DNA of 64,000 bases, taken from assembly GCA_003956705.1 (NCBI GenBank), contig QZCP01000357.1, forward strand, positions 1 to 64,000. Direction: 5' to 3'. Within the stretch, counting starts at the first letter, position 1, and every line of letters begins with the position of its first letter. This document shows, in pieces, positions 48,872 to 57,565 of the stretch. Made by a program: the position numbers and the translations under genes. The stretch is from Brevipalpus yothersi (lineage: Eukaryota; Arthropoda; Arachnida; Trombidiformes; Tenuipalpidae). The notes under the pieces were generated by a model. It saw nothing but the letters and a program-made list of their open reading frames with translations. It was not told the origin of the DNA and ran no database searches.

Positions 48872-50596
48872 TCATTTTTTCGATTTCTTAGGTGGCAGCA
48901 GACTATTGGTATCCACTAGTCTCCTCTTTCGAGGTTTCTTCGAGCCACCCTCGTCGGCAGCCTTGCTCTCTTTGGTGCTATCTTTCAGTGGGTGTTTCCC
49001 CGGTTCTCCGAGCTTATCTTTTTCGGTTGTGTCAGTATCATGTTTTTGGTTGTTCAACAGGGCAGTTTTCTCGGCGTCAGCTGGCTTGTTCGAGACATTT
49101 TCGTCCTGAGGTCCGCTTTCTTCATCGCTGCTGGTATCAACGTCGGTTAGCCCAGTGCTGATATTGATTATTGTTGTATTCGGTGAGTTTCGAGCTCTCT
49201 CATCCTCAGCGGTGGTGGACTGTAGATGCTTATCATTTATCTTTTTCATTGCAGAATCTCCTCCCAACTCGCCGGAAGTTCCATTATTGGATTGGTCAGC
49301 GGGCAGGTTCGCAGGTGTACTTGAAGGCTTACTTTGTCGATCCCGGTCCATTGGCAGGGGCACCAGTAGCTCACCTGCAGGTGGGAGTCCCTTATGTGTT
49401 GGTTCATTAGTGCCGTGGTTGCTGTTGACGTTGGGCAGACTGGGCACCAATATCTGGTCTCCATTCTTAGCATCTCCGCTGGAAGCATCAGTTCCGCTGT
49501 TTGGTGGTGGAGCCAGATCTTTTTCCCTTCTATCATCATTGTGATCATTTTCAGCACTTCCACTGCTGGCGGTGGCATCAGGTCTCTTTGCTTGACGTCC
49601 TCCATCGCCTTGATTGTCGCTAGATCGATCAGTGTTCCCCTCTCTTCCCTTGCCTTCGATATCCACCAGCTCAGGATTCTTTTTCTTACTAACGGGTTCC
49701 GCTTTCTCTCTTGATTCTTTGGTAATCTCCCTCTTTTTAGGCGAGCAGCTCTCTTGTCCTCTCCTGGGTCTCTTCGAATCACTTCGCACTTTCTTGGGGG
49801 GTGACAGTTTGGTGTCGCTTTTCCTTGATTCGTTTTGGCTTTTACTTTGCTCGTGACTACTTCTGGGCGTGCGGCTAGCTTCCTGCCGAGCTTTGGCTTC
49901 TTGCTCGAGGAAGGAATATTTTCTTTTTCCAACAAAATCTCCTCTTGACGGTATACCTTCGTGGTTGGATCTATTACCTTCTCTTGTAAAATTGAGTTGA
50001 TGGCGCTCATCATTTCCTCTTCTTCCATCAACATATCGTCCGCTGGCGCTTCCACTTCGATCGCTGGCCAATCTTTTGTATTCGAGGAAGGATCTTCGGT
50101 CGGAGCTTGTTCTGCGCCAGTGCTTGTTATCATCGCGGATTCCAAGCTGATCAGACGACTTTCGTTCGATTGTGGCGGATCTGGGGAATTCGGATGATCT
50201 TCTTCGAGATTGTTGATCGTTTCCGGCTGGCTGATCCCTCCAACTTGGCTCATCATGTCGAGGGCGATGTCTTGTGCTTGGCCCAGCGCCGGTGTCACCG
50301 TGATCGTAGTACCTTCGAATACCTCCAATATCGTGATGTCTTCGGTTATCATCGCTCCGGGCACTATCCCAGGATCCATACCGCTCAGTGTATCGTGACC
50401 TTCGGCTGTCAGATGAATCCATTCCGGGCTTGACAGGTCCATGATGATCAGATGAAGTGTTGTGGTGACGATGGTTATCTACAGGATTGGAGCGCGTCGG
50501 CAAATCACTCTGGAAGACTTTATTCAAGCTTTCAAACTTTAATAGATTGGCGACCAAGGTGTTGAGGCTGCTGATAGCCTGAACAAAATTACTCAT
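48872..50596 (-). CDS. Retrotransposon ORF B: Arg/Ser/Asp-rich disordered protein, downstream of pol
   Basis: 574 aa from the ATG at 50596-50594, which overlaps the stop of the upstream endonuclease-RT ORF (ATGAGTAA). No known domain recognised. Residues 1-27 (MSNFVQAISSLNTLVANLLK...) could form an amphipathic helix. The rest is low-complexity: Arg/Ser/Asp/His-rich (SDSRRSRYTERYGSWDSARS), then Lys/Ser/Glu-rich, then acidic (DTSSDEESGPQDE), ending in a basic nuclear-localisation-like tail (KKPRKRRL... PPKKSKK). It resembles SR-type RNA-binding disordered proteins in composition, and may serve as the element's gag-like RNP component. That is inference. The frame is open for 108 nt upstream of the ATG as well, inside pol. 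Confidence 0.75.
   Translation of the reverse strand: MSNFVQAISSLNTLVANLLKFESLNKVFQSDLPTRSNPVDNHRHHNTSSDHHGPVKPGMDSSDSRRSRYTERYGSWDSARSDDNRRHHDIGGIRRYYDHGDTGAGPSTRHRPRHDEPSWRDQPAGNDQQSRRRSSEFPRSATIERKSSDQLGIRDDNKHWRRTSSDRRSFLEYKRLASDRSGSASGRYVDGRRGNDERHQLNFTREGNRSNHEGIPSRGDFVGKRKYSFLEQEAKARQEASRTPRSSHEQSKSQNESRKSDTKLSPPKKVRSDSKRPRRGQESCSPKKREITKESREKAEPVSKKKNPELVDIEGKGREGNTDRSSDNQGDGGRQAKRPDATASSGSAENDHNDDRREKDLAPPPNSGTDASSGDAKNGDQILVPSLPNVNSNHGTNEPTHKGLPPAGELLVPLPMDRDRQSKPSSTPANLPADQSNNGTSGELGGDSAMKKINDKHLQSTTAEDERARNSPNTTIINISTGLTDVDTSSDEESGPQDENVSNKPADAEKTALLNNQKHDTDTTEKDKLGEPGKHPLKDSTKESKAADEGGSKKPRKRRLVDTNSLLPPKKSKK
49246..50442 (-). CDS. Retrotransposon ORF C: two-zinc-finger protein overlapping ORF B
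   Basis: 398 codons from an ATG at 50442-50440, entirely inside ORF B but in the +1-offset frame. The N-terminal half is acidic (DDMLMEEEEMMSAINSILQE), the middle strongly basic (DKRAARLKRGRLPKNQERKR), and the C-terminus has two tandem zinc fingers. Finger 1 is C333-x2-C336-x12-H349-x4-H354, finger 2 is C361-x-C363-x12-H376-x3-C380; each starts with YWCP and contains H-(I/L)-R. Equal Cys-to-His spacing and paired aromatic lead-ins argue that this frame is, or was, translated. A nucleic-acid-binding, gag-like role is likely by analogy with zinc-finger ORF proteins of other non-LTR elements. How it would be initiated (internal entry, leaky scanning or frameshift from ORF B) is unknown. Confidence 0.65.
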   Translation of the reverse strand: MDLSSPEWIHLTAEGHDTLSGMDPGIVPGAMITEDITILEVFEGTTITVTPALGQAQDIALDMMSQVGGISQPETINNLEEDHPNSPDPPQSNESRLISLESAMITSTGAEQAPTEDPSSNTKDWPAIEVEAPADDMLMEEEEMMSAINSILQEKVIDPTTKVYRQEEILLEKENIPSSSKKPKLGRKLAARPEVVTSKVKAKTNQGKATPNCHPPRKCEVIRRDPGEDKRAARLKRGRLPKNQERKRNPLVRKRILSWWISKAREERGTLIDLATIKAMEDVKQRDLMPPPAVEVLKMITMMIEGKKIWLHHQTAELMLPAEMLRMETRYWCPVCPTSTATTALMNQHIRDSHLQVSYWCPCQWTGIDKVSLQVHLRTCPLTNPIMELPASWEEILQ

Positions 50597-53500
50597 TACA
50601 CTCAGGGATCGTGATACAATTTTGTGTCGATGAATATACGTGTTGAGATAATCTACGAATTCTATAAATATTATTGAAGAAGTAACAGAGATTGGTGTCG
50701 GCACTAGAGAATTTTTTGATCGTGACTGGCTTAATCAAATCACAGCAACCTTTCAACAAAGTGGTAGTGTTTATTGTGGCCCCGCAAGATTTGCAAGTGG
50801 CATGCTTGTTCTCATCTGATTTCCAAGCGCCACTGAGCATGGCGAGTCCGAATAGGTCGGATCTGCGCATTTTTTCCCAATGGATAGCAGAGAACCTAGT
50901 CCTCAGGAGAAATTTTAGACAAATATTGTCCTCGAGCTCGCTCCTAGCATTGTCCAGAAAGGTCTGCTCAAGGTTCCAGAATAGCTGGCTGAACTGTGGG
51001 ACCGTCCTTGGAATTGATCTCTTTAATCTTTTGGGGACAAAGACGTTGGTTTTTTCATATTTGTGGAAGAAAATTCTGTCTATGTTCTTGCTTATCCAGC
51101 CAACTAGATTGAATTTCAATTGTGGGTTAGCCAATCTTAGCTGGATTCCAGTCTCGGCAGCAATGTCAATCTCGCGATTTGGGAAGCTTTTGGATGTTAG
51201 AAATCGGTACAGGGCGTCACAGGCAGCATCGAAGTGGGCACCGTTCGGGCTCCAGTAGTTGAAGAATTTATTTTCCACTAGTTCATTTTTGTGAGTTTCT
51301 CGGACTTCAATCCAGAGGTCCCAATTCCAACGCCTTTGGTGATACGAGATTATTCTATTATCGGTGTTCCGTCTCCTCCCGAGACAGGTCCATTTGATCC
51401 CAATATCTTCATTGGTATATTCATTCTTGGTTATCTGAATGCCGTAGGGGTCTAGAGGCGGCTGTTCAATCCATTCGACATCGGGTTTTGGTTTACTATT
51501 ACCCACTCGAATGATATTTTTCGAGAGTAGTTCATTCAGTCGCCTTGCTAGATCATAATTTAGCACTAGTCTGTACAAGATTTCGCGGCTGCAAGCTCTT
51601 TTTATGTCGAAGCATTCGACTACAATATCGCCAATGATTTTCTCAGCGTCTTTGCACATTCGTTCGAAGGGTGACCATCTGTTCCATAGTCTTATGATCG
51701 GCCCGTAGAAGTTGCATATACCGCTCACGATAGATTGTATTACCATAATGGCATCGTCGAGTCGAAGGGCTTGGATTCTGGCCGCGTATTTCGTGAGATC
51801 ATTAGCACAAGTCTTTAGCTTCGTTATCATGGCTTCGCAGGCAGTAGGTATCGTCATTTTGGTTTGGCCCACAGTGTAGAGATATGATCTTAAGGGAACT
51901 CCTAGGACTTTGACTTCTCGGCCAATGTGGATAATCTCTTTGTTAATATTCAAGAATAGCTGTTTCACGGGGAAAATCCCTTTCGAAGCATGATAGAAGA
52001 TCATACTCTGGGTCTTAGTTGTGTTGACTTTGAGATTCATGTTCTTGAGTACGCGGATCAGTTTCTCCAATTGGCAGCAGGCGTTGGACCACATATAGCC
52101 TTCGCTGTCTCCTTTGGCGATAATGTACCCATCGTCAGCGTATAACATGATCTTAAAGTTCTCATTATCGATTCTGTCGATGATGCTTAGCCCAATGATG
52201 AACAGGGCAGGTCCACAGAGTGATCCTTGTGGCACTCCATGCTCGTGCATCCTCCAGAACTTGGTGCCTCCGATCATCACATACGACCATCTATGTCGCA
52301 GCAGTTCGAGGATCACGCTTCTCAGGCCATCAGGGACCTTAAGCATCTTCAACCCAACGAGAATCGAAGCGAAATTGATTGTCTCGAAGGCGTTAGCCAG
52401 ATCAATTGAGATCAGAATGTGTGGGAGGCAATAATCTGTGTTTTTTAGCGTTTCGAGGATTTTTCTCATTTGCCCATGCAGGTCCAGGATGCCCGTGTTT
52501 GGTAGAAAGCCGAATTGGTTTGGCAATTGCTTCTCATTTATATACTTCTTCAGTTCATTATGTATGATGATATCGAAGAGTCTGTACAAGGGGTGCAGTA
52601 TGCTGAGTGGCCGAAATTTACCTTTGGCTGCCTTGGGTATCAGCTTCACCCTGGCTCTTTTTATGCTTTCTGGTATCAAATTTCTTTTCAAGCAGTTGAC
52701 TGCATACATGATTATATTGCCACCGCTTTCTTCGATGGCTGTTGTTAATAATTTGCAAGACAGCCCGGTGTCGTAAACGCATTCCTTGCGTTTTAGGGCT
52801 TTCATGATGTTCTCAATATCTTTGACTTTCAGATTGGGCCAGCTCGTGTATCTTAGCTTCTTTTCGTCCTTGGGCTGAGGATAATTGTATTTGAAGTCGG
52901 CCTTCATCTCATCCAAGGTAGCTTCCAGATCTTCCTCTGAGTGTAGATCTCCATTCTGTGTGGGACCTTTCCTGAAGGATTTTCCCAGGATCTGGCTACA
53001 AATCCACCAATTACCTTTCTTCTGTCTGATGTCCTTGACCCTCTTCCGAATGCTAATTTTACCCTCGGCTATGATCTTCCTTGTGAAGTATTTCTCTTCA
53101 TTTTTGAGATTGATGAGCTTGCAGAGGCTTTCCACCTCGGGAACTTTATCGGGATATTTGTTCATTCCTCTTCTGATTCGTTTGATTCGTCTGCGAACAG
53201 CACGTCTTTCACGGATAGCGTCTAAGCATGGGAGGTTGTTCCTGCGGAAGATTCTATTGACTAGGCTTTTGGCATGGCCCTCTATCATTATGCTCTCAAT
53301 TCTATTCAGAGCTGCACTGGCTTCATCATAAGATTCAGGCGAGCTTCCCAGGAAACTCCAGTCCTGTTTCCGCATTTGCTTTCTGAAAATATTCATATCC
53401 AGCTTCTGGATCCTCATCTTGGGCGTATTGATGGCGCAGATTAGCAGACGGTGATCGGAGGCGGCGATATCTTTAATTTCGCTGTCAGAGATATGTTTAC

Positions 53501-54152
53501 CGAGTTTATTGTTGATCATAATAACATCTATACAGCTTCTGGTACCATTAAAAGGGTCTACTCGGGTGTATATTTCTGGGAGGCAACTGAGGGCGGATTC
53601 AAATCGGTTATGGCAAAGGCTCCTCGCTAGGGCTTTACCTCTCTTGCAGCTATCGAGAGAGCCCCATTTAGGGCTTCTAGCATTCATGTCGCCCATCAAT
53701 ATGTACTGAGCCGATTTATTCTTTCTTACATGGTCATGTATTATTGTAATCCACTTTTTCCAATCGTGGTTGTTTCCAGGAGGTAGATAAGCGCAGTTAA
53801 CCACCAGGTTTCTATTGCCTAGATTGCTTTTGACAATAGTTATTTCAGCATCCTCGTCAAGTTTCTCCTCTCTCCAACCCCCATGAGAGGCGAGGATCAT
53901 GCTTCTGTTAGCGGATTTGCCTCCAAAAATGAAGACATTTTTATCGATCAGGTACTCCTCCATGCCTGAGATATTAAATTCATTGCACCCCAGGATCCAT
54001 TCACAGCCTTTGTTTGCCAAGAAGTCGATGGCTTCGATTAGTGACTCGCGTCGGTTATAACAATTCAAGGAGCCGACGAATAATTTTTCGAGCTGTCTTG
54101 ACGTGTCGGGGAGGGGGGATTCATGGTGATACGCTAGGGGTTGTGCAACTGA
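50589..54152 (-). CDS. Retrotransposon ORF A: APE endonuclease plus reverse transcriptase
   Basis: Open frame from just after a TAG (54155-54153) to the TAA at 50591-50589, about 1187 codons with no internal stop. Such proteins nick target DNA and prime reverse transcription from the nick. Endonuclease (about the first 220 residues): VGSLN start, catalytic Glu in CNEFN, AYLPPGN, GDMNARSPKWG, SCIDVIMI and ASDHRLLI are all present. RT: FRPLSILHPLYRLFD, QFGFLPNTG, SIDLANAFETINF, GVPQGSLCGP and the catalytic MLYADDGY near residue 643 counted from the TTG at 54068. The C-terminus has a Cys motif (HATCKSCGATINTTTLLKGCC) in the place of the usual CCHC, without an obvious His at the third position. 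There is no in-frame ATG before the endonuclease core. It is followed immediately by ORF B with stop-start overlap. Confidence 0.93.
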   Translation of the reverse strand, partial: SVAQPLAYHHESPLPDTSRQLEKLFVGSLNCYNRRESLIEAIDFLANKGCEWILGCNEFNISGMEEYLIDKNVFIFGGKSANRSMILASHGGWREEKLDEDAEITIVKSNLGNRNLVVNCAYLPPGNNHDWKKWITIIHDHVRKNKSAQYILMGDMNARSPKWGSLDSCKRGKALARSLCHNRFESALSCLPEIYTRVDPFNGTRSCIDVIMINNKLGKHISDSEIKDIAASDHRLLICAINTPKMRIQKLDMNIFRKQMRKQDWSFLGSSPESYDEASAALNRIESIMIEGHAKSLVNRIFRRNNLPCLDAIRERRAVRRRIKRIRRGMNKYPDKVPEVESLCKLINLKNEEKYFTRKIIAEGKISIRKRVKDIRQKKGNWWICSQILGKSFRKGPTQNGDLHSEEDLEATLDEMKADFKYNYPQPKDEKKLRYTSWPNLKVKDIENIMKALKRKECVYDTGLSCKLLTTAIEESGGNIIMYAVNCLKRNLIPESIKRARVKLIPKAAKGKFRPLSILHPLYRLFDIIIHNELKKYINEKQLPNQFGFLPNTGILDLHGQMRKILETLKNTDYCLPHILISIDLANAFETINFASILVGLKMLKVPDGLRSVILELLRHRWSYVMIGGTKFWRMHEHGVPQGSLCGPALFIIGLSIIDRIDNENFKIMLYADDGYIIAKGDSEGYMWSNACCQLEKLIRVLKNMNLKVNTTKTQSMIFYHASKGIFPVKQLFLNINKEIIHIGREVKVLGVPLRSYLYTVGQTKMTIPTACEAMITKLKTCANDLTKYAARIQALRLDDAIMVIQSIVSGICNFYGPIIRLWNRWSPFERMCKDAEKIIGDIVVECFDIKRACSREILYRLVLNYDLARRLNELLSKNIIRVGNSKPKPDVEWIEQPPLDPYGIQITKNEYTNEDIGIKWTCLGRRRNTDNRIISYHQRRWNWDLWIEVRETHKNELVENKFFNYWSPNGAHFDAACDALYRFLTSKSFPNREIDIAAETGIQLRLANPQLKFNLVGWISKNIDRIFFHKYEKTNVFVPKRLKRSIPRTVPQFSQLFWNLEQTFLDNARSELEDNICLKFLLRTRFSAIHWEKMRRSDLFGLAMLSGAWKSDENKHATCKSCGATINTTTLLKGCCDLIKPVTIKKFSSADTNLCYFFNNIYRIRRLSQHVYSSTQNCITIPECNE

Positions 54153-54746
54153 CTACCTTACTACTCCTTGATCGGCGACTGGCTCATGTGCCACTTGAAA
54201 ATCGATCAACGTTGTCACCTAAACTGGCGGCGTTGGAGATGTCTCGATTCCACGGTGTTGATGGTGTGGTGGTCAGTAACGGCGGATCTGGCTTAATCGC
54301 CACTTGATGGATGCCAATGGAGCGAATCTGGCTTGTTGCCACTTGAAAGATGGTACTGGCTTGTAATGCCACTTGTGGAGACCGGCGATTCACCAAACAG
54401 CTCGACAGAATGATGGCTAATCGGTTTAATGGGACGTCGATTGTCTTCCAAGGGACTCTCTTGGCCCAGCGAAGAGGAGTCTGTTGGCAACTGGATGCCG
54501 GGTTCTGGCTCGTGGCCACTTGGATATCGGCTATACTCGATTGCGATCGGTGGCTGGTTTGGTTGTGAAACGGTGTTTGGCGGTGCGAGGGGTCCAGACC
54601 AGGTGATGTTTACAGTGTTGTGAAGCGGTGAGGCTTTTGTTATCAGTGTTGCTCTCTGACAACTGTATTTGTTGTTTCAGCAGGGGATCGAAACACAATT
54701 GGTCCAAAATGGTCACAAACGGCGGCAGAATCACTCACAAATAATC
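54153..54746 (-). other. Retrotransposon 5' leader
   Basis: About 590 nt with no ATG-initiated ORF of useful length. The longer open frames here begin only at GTG or TTG. It contains five spaced copies of a hairpin motif at 54179, 54288, 54328, 54356 and 54505. A short ATG frame starts at 54124 just downstream and overlaps the beginning of ORF A. Confidence 0.6.
54179..54522 (-). repeat. Five-copy hairpin motif in the retrotransposon leader
   Basis: Read on the plus strand the unit is CTGGCT-(3-7 nt)-GCCACTTG, at 54179-54197, 54288-54306, 54328-54345, 54356-54375 and 54505-54522. Each contains TGGC...GCCA complementarity (GGC...GCC in the first) around a variable loop, while the flanking CT and CTTG are invariant. 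Spacing is irregular (109, 40, 28, 149 nt), so it is not a simple tandem repeat. Confidence 0.8.
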
Positions 54747-54847
54747 AATTATAATCAATTAAATACTTATAAAATCACAAAAGGTAAGACACAACCGTTC
54801 GTGAAGGGGTTTCGAGAAAGAATTGAGAAAGATAGGAACTCATTTTC

Positions 54848-54868
54848 TCTCTCTCTCTCTCTCTCTCT
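54848..54868. repeat. Short (CT)n array
   Basis: About ten units, roughly 100 nt outside the 5' border of the retrotransposon. Confidence 0.95.
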
Positions 54869-56799
54869 CGCTCTTTCGAATATGTGAGAAAAGAAAAATG
54901 ATTCCTTAGGCTCTGCTTGTGGGGGACTTGTAGGGGCTTATAAATGGCCTATCAGCGAGCACAGCAGGCTAGCAAAGAATGGAAGCCTCAAATTATGTGT
55001 GTGTATGTATTAGAGAGAGAGAGAGAAGGACTTACTCTGGCTCATGTCTCTCTGGGAAGAGTGAAAAAAGCTTTTTGGTGTTTGCTTCTGGCGGAAGAGG
55101 AAGAGTTGAAGCAAGGGAAGAGAGAAAATTTTGCTCATTTTAAGAGTCCAAAATTTCAAGCCGTAAAAGGCCACATTGCGAAAGCTGGGCTCTGGTTTTC
55201 TTCACCAGAGAATCGAAGAGACTGGTCAGCTCTATAATTTCAACATCTTCGACTCATATGCGACTGTCGCCTTCTTTCTTTCTCTCTTTCTGTCTTCTTG
55301 CTTAGCTAAAAGCCTGGAAAATTTTGCCCTTTGACCTGCTTATCGAGTGGAGAAAGCAGAACAAAATTCACCAGAAATGCTCAAGATGAGGACGGTTGAA
55401 TGTCACCAAGTGGGTAAATATTTTCTTCCTTGACGAGACTTTATGGCTTCATGAGAAAGAGGACACTTGTTGGACGAGTCACCGAAATTTTAACAGATTC
55501 TTGAGATTTTTTTATCAGCAAGTGAAGCCAGTTCAAGTTGAAGCTTGAGACTATTTTCGATGCAATTCTTCCATCTGCAACACAATTTTGTAACTTTTTA
55601 GATCTAATCAGCATCAGTTTTGTGTGCCTCGTGACCACAAGAGGCACACAAAGAGGCTCTTTTGATAGGTGAAATGGTGTCGAATCAAAATCTCTGATTA
55701 ATCTCCGAGACGCAAAATATCGAATTGATAAAGGAATGACAATGAAACATCATCCTTGATGATAAACACATGACATGGATCTGCATACGCGCCTATGATG
55801 AGAAAATGATATAATTGAATGGATTTACAAAATTTTTTCTGCCAGCTATAAAGACAAAATCCATCTTCAATTTTATTGAATGACTGGCCAATCGTTTACC
55901 ATAGATGATGAAGACAAAAATACTATACATCATATACATCCGGTAAAATCAATTGTTCATGCTTATTGAACGCGTGAGAACTGATCTTATTTTTTGACAT
56001 GGAAGTGAAAAACTGATGACAATCTGTTGCACATGTAGATCGTAGACGATATTCTTTTTTACTCTTCCACAGATTGATGGTAAAGCTGGTAATAGTTGAA
56101 ATGAAAGAACTAAACTTTCTGATGCCTCAGAGAAAGAGAAGAAGTTCTAATCTGAGCATTAGTGATTTGTCTTTGCACTTGAGGGCAACTTTGAGTTAAT
56201 TTAAAACATGTGTTTCTGAATGTCTTGAGTGTCAGATTCCATTCTGCAAGTTTTTGAATTTTTGACTCTTGAGAAGGTCCTCTTCAGGTCAAGTGTTGAA
56301 AATTATTGTCGAAAGTTTATGGCCTCACTTGGAAATGCAGAGTTTTTAAGAAGAGACTGCAGCTATTTGAAATTTTCTCAGTAATCGAAGCTGAACACTT
56401 GCTATGATGCAATCGGCTGAGTGGCCTCAAGATTTTCATTTTTTTACAATTTCCAAGAATCGCCATGATTTGCTCCCCTCATGATCGAAATCATGTAATT
56501 GATGCACGTTCTGGTTGATTCTCGTTTTTTTCACTCTATATGGACCATTCAGAACGTCATATTCCGAGGATCCGATTGATTTTTTCCGCTGGAAGCAAGT
56601 TCGGTGAACTTTTTCTCTCTCTCTCTCTCTTTTCCCATCTTGTTCACTTGGTTCCGCTATTTTTCCCGACTACATTGATGATCACAGCGATAATAATTTA
56701 AGCATTCACTCGATGGAGTCCAAACTCGAATTTAGTGGTAAAATTTATTCGCTTCAAAAAGCGATTGAGGTAATAAATTTTCTCCTCTTTACCCTGCCT

Positions 56800-56826
56800 T
56801 CTCTCTCTCTCTCTCTCTCTCTCTCT
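56800..56826. repeat. Short (CT)n array
   Basis: About 13 units. Confidence 0.95.
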
Positions 56827-57014
56827 TGCTCTTGCTCTTTCCCTGACCACAAGCGAAAGTAAAAATTTTTACTCTCTCGCTTTTTCGGGCTCTTTTTCTT
56901 TCAAGCCTCGGCCCAGGGCAAGTGTAATGGGCACTTTTTAGAGAGATGCGAACTAGACTTGAGGCCATGAAATCTCATCTGGACACAGCAAGTGAGTGCT
57001 ATAAGTGATCCCGG

Positions 57015-57016
<2 letters not shown>

Positions 57017-57063
<47 letters not shown>
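57017..57063. repeat. (GA)n array
   Basis: About 23 perfect units, inverted relative to 56800-56826. Confidence 0.98.
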
Positions 57064-57065
<2 letters not shown>

Positions 57066-57326
57066 AAGTAAGAAGAAAATAAAGTCCACTCCAGCCAGCA
57101 AATGCTCTTGTCGACCCCACAGTCAAACTTTTTTTATCATCATCATTCATTTATATAAATATAAGTTCAAGCCCAATAGCAAAGGTCACTACTCATCAGG
57201 CATACTGATGATCACCATCATTTATCCAATAAATCCATCAGCCATGTAACTCGCGATTAATTCAAAATAACACACACACACCAACGTACATGTACATGCT
57301 GAATTTCCTTCTGTCCAGATGATACA

Positions 57327-57328
<2 letters not shown>

Positions 57329-57367
<39 letters not shown>
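57329..57367. repeat. (CT)n array
   Basis: About 19 perfect units; faces the GA array 145 nt downstream. Confidence 0.98.
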
Positions 57368-57370
<3 letters not shown>

Positions 57371-57510
57371 ATCCCTCTTCATCCCTCTTAGATTACATGA
57401 TGATGATCCAATTTGAGAAAACTACGGTCGCTTTGCTACTAAAAATCGTAGCAAATCCGATGAGACTTGTCCTTTTTCCTCCCATAAGAGATGATGAAGA
57501 TCATTTCGAA

Positions 57511-57512
<2 letters not shown>

Positions 57513-57563
<51 letters not shown>
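57513..57563. repeat. (GA)n array
   Basis: About 25 perfect units, immediately followed by a short CT run (GAAGCTCTCTCTC), making a local inverted repeat. Confidence 0.98.

Positions 57564-57565
<2 letters not shown>

Larger units (their letters stand above)
48634..54746 (-). mobile_element. Non-LTR (APE-type) retrotransposon, apparently full length
   Basis: A 6.1-kb block of distinctly higher GC and different codon usage from its surroundings. It carries, in transcription order on the minus strand: a roughly 600-nt leader with repeats, an endonuclease-reverse transcriptase ORF, a downstream Arg/Ser-rich ORF with a second ORF overlapping it, and a 3' UTR ending in a C-rich tract rather than poly(A). 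A possible 9-bp target-site duplication AATTATAAT occurs at 48625-48633 and 54747-54755, which I used to set the borders; AT-rich 9-mers are weak evidence, so borders are about +/-40 nt. No LTRs, RNase H or poly(A) tail seen. All long ORFs are intact, suggesting recent activity. Clade within the R1/Jockey/I group could not be decided by eye. Confidence 0.88.

Noticed and set aside
48837..53709. Plus-strand open frames of 60-188 codons opposite the retrotransposon
   Set aside because: They are antisense shadows of the minus-strand ORFs, have no domain content and are short compared with the coding strand frames.
54184..54519. 111-codon minus-strand frame in the retrotransposon leader as an upstream gag
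   Set aside because: It begins at GTG rather than ATG, has no Cys-His or coiled-coil content, and largely consists of translated copies of the hairpin motif.
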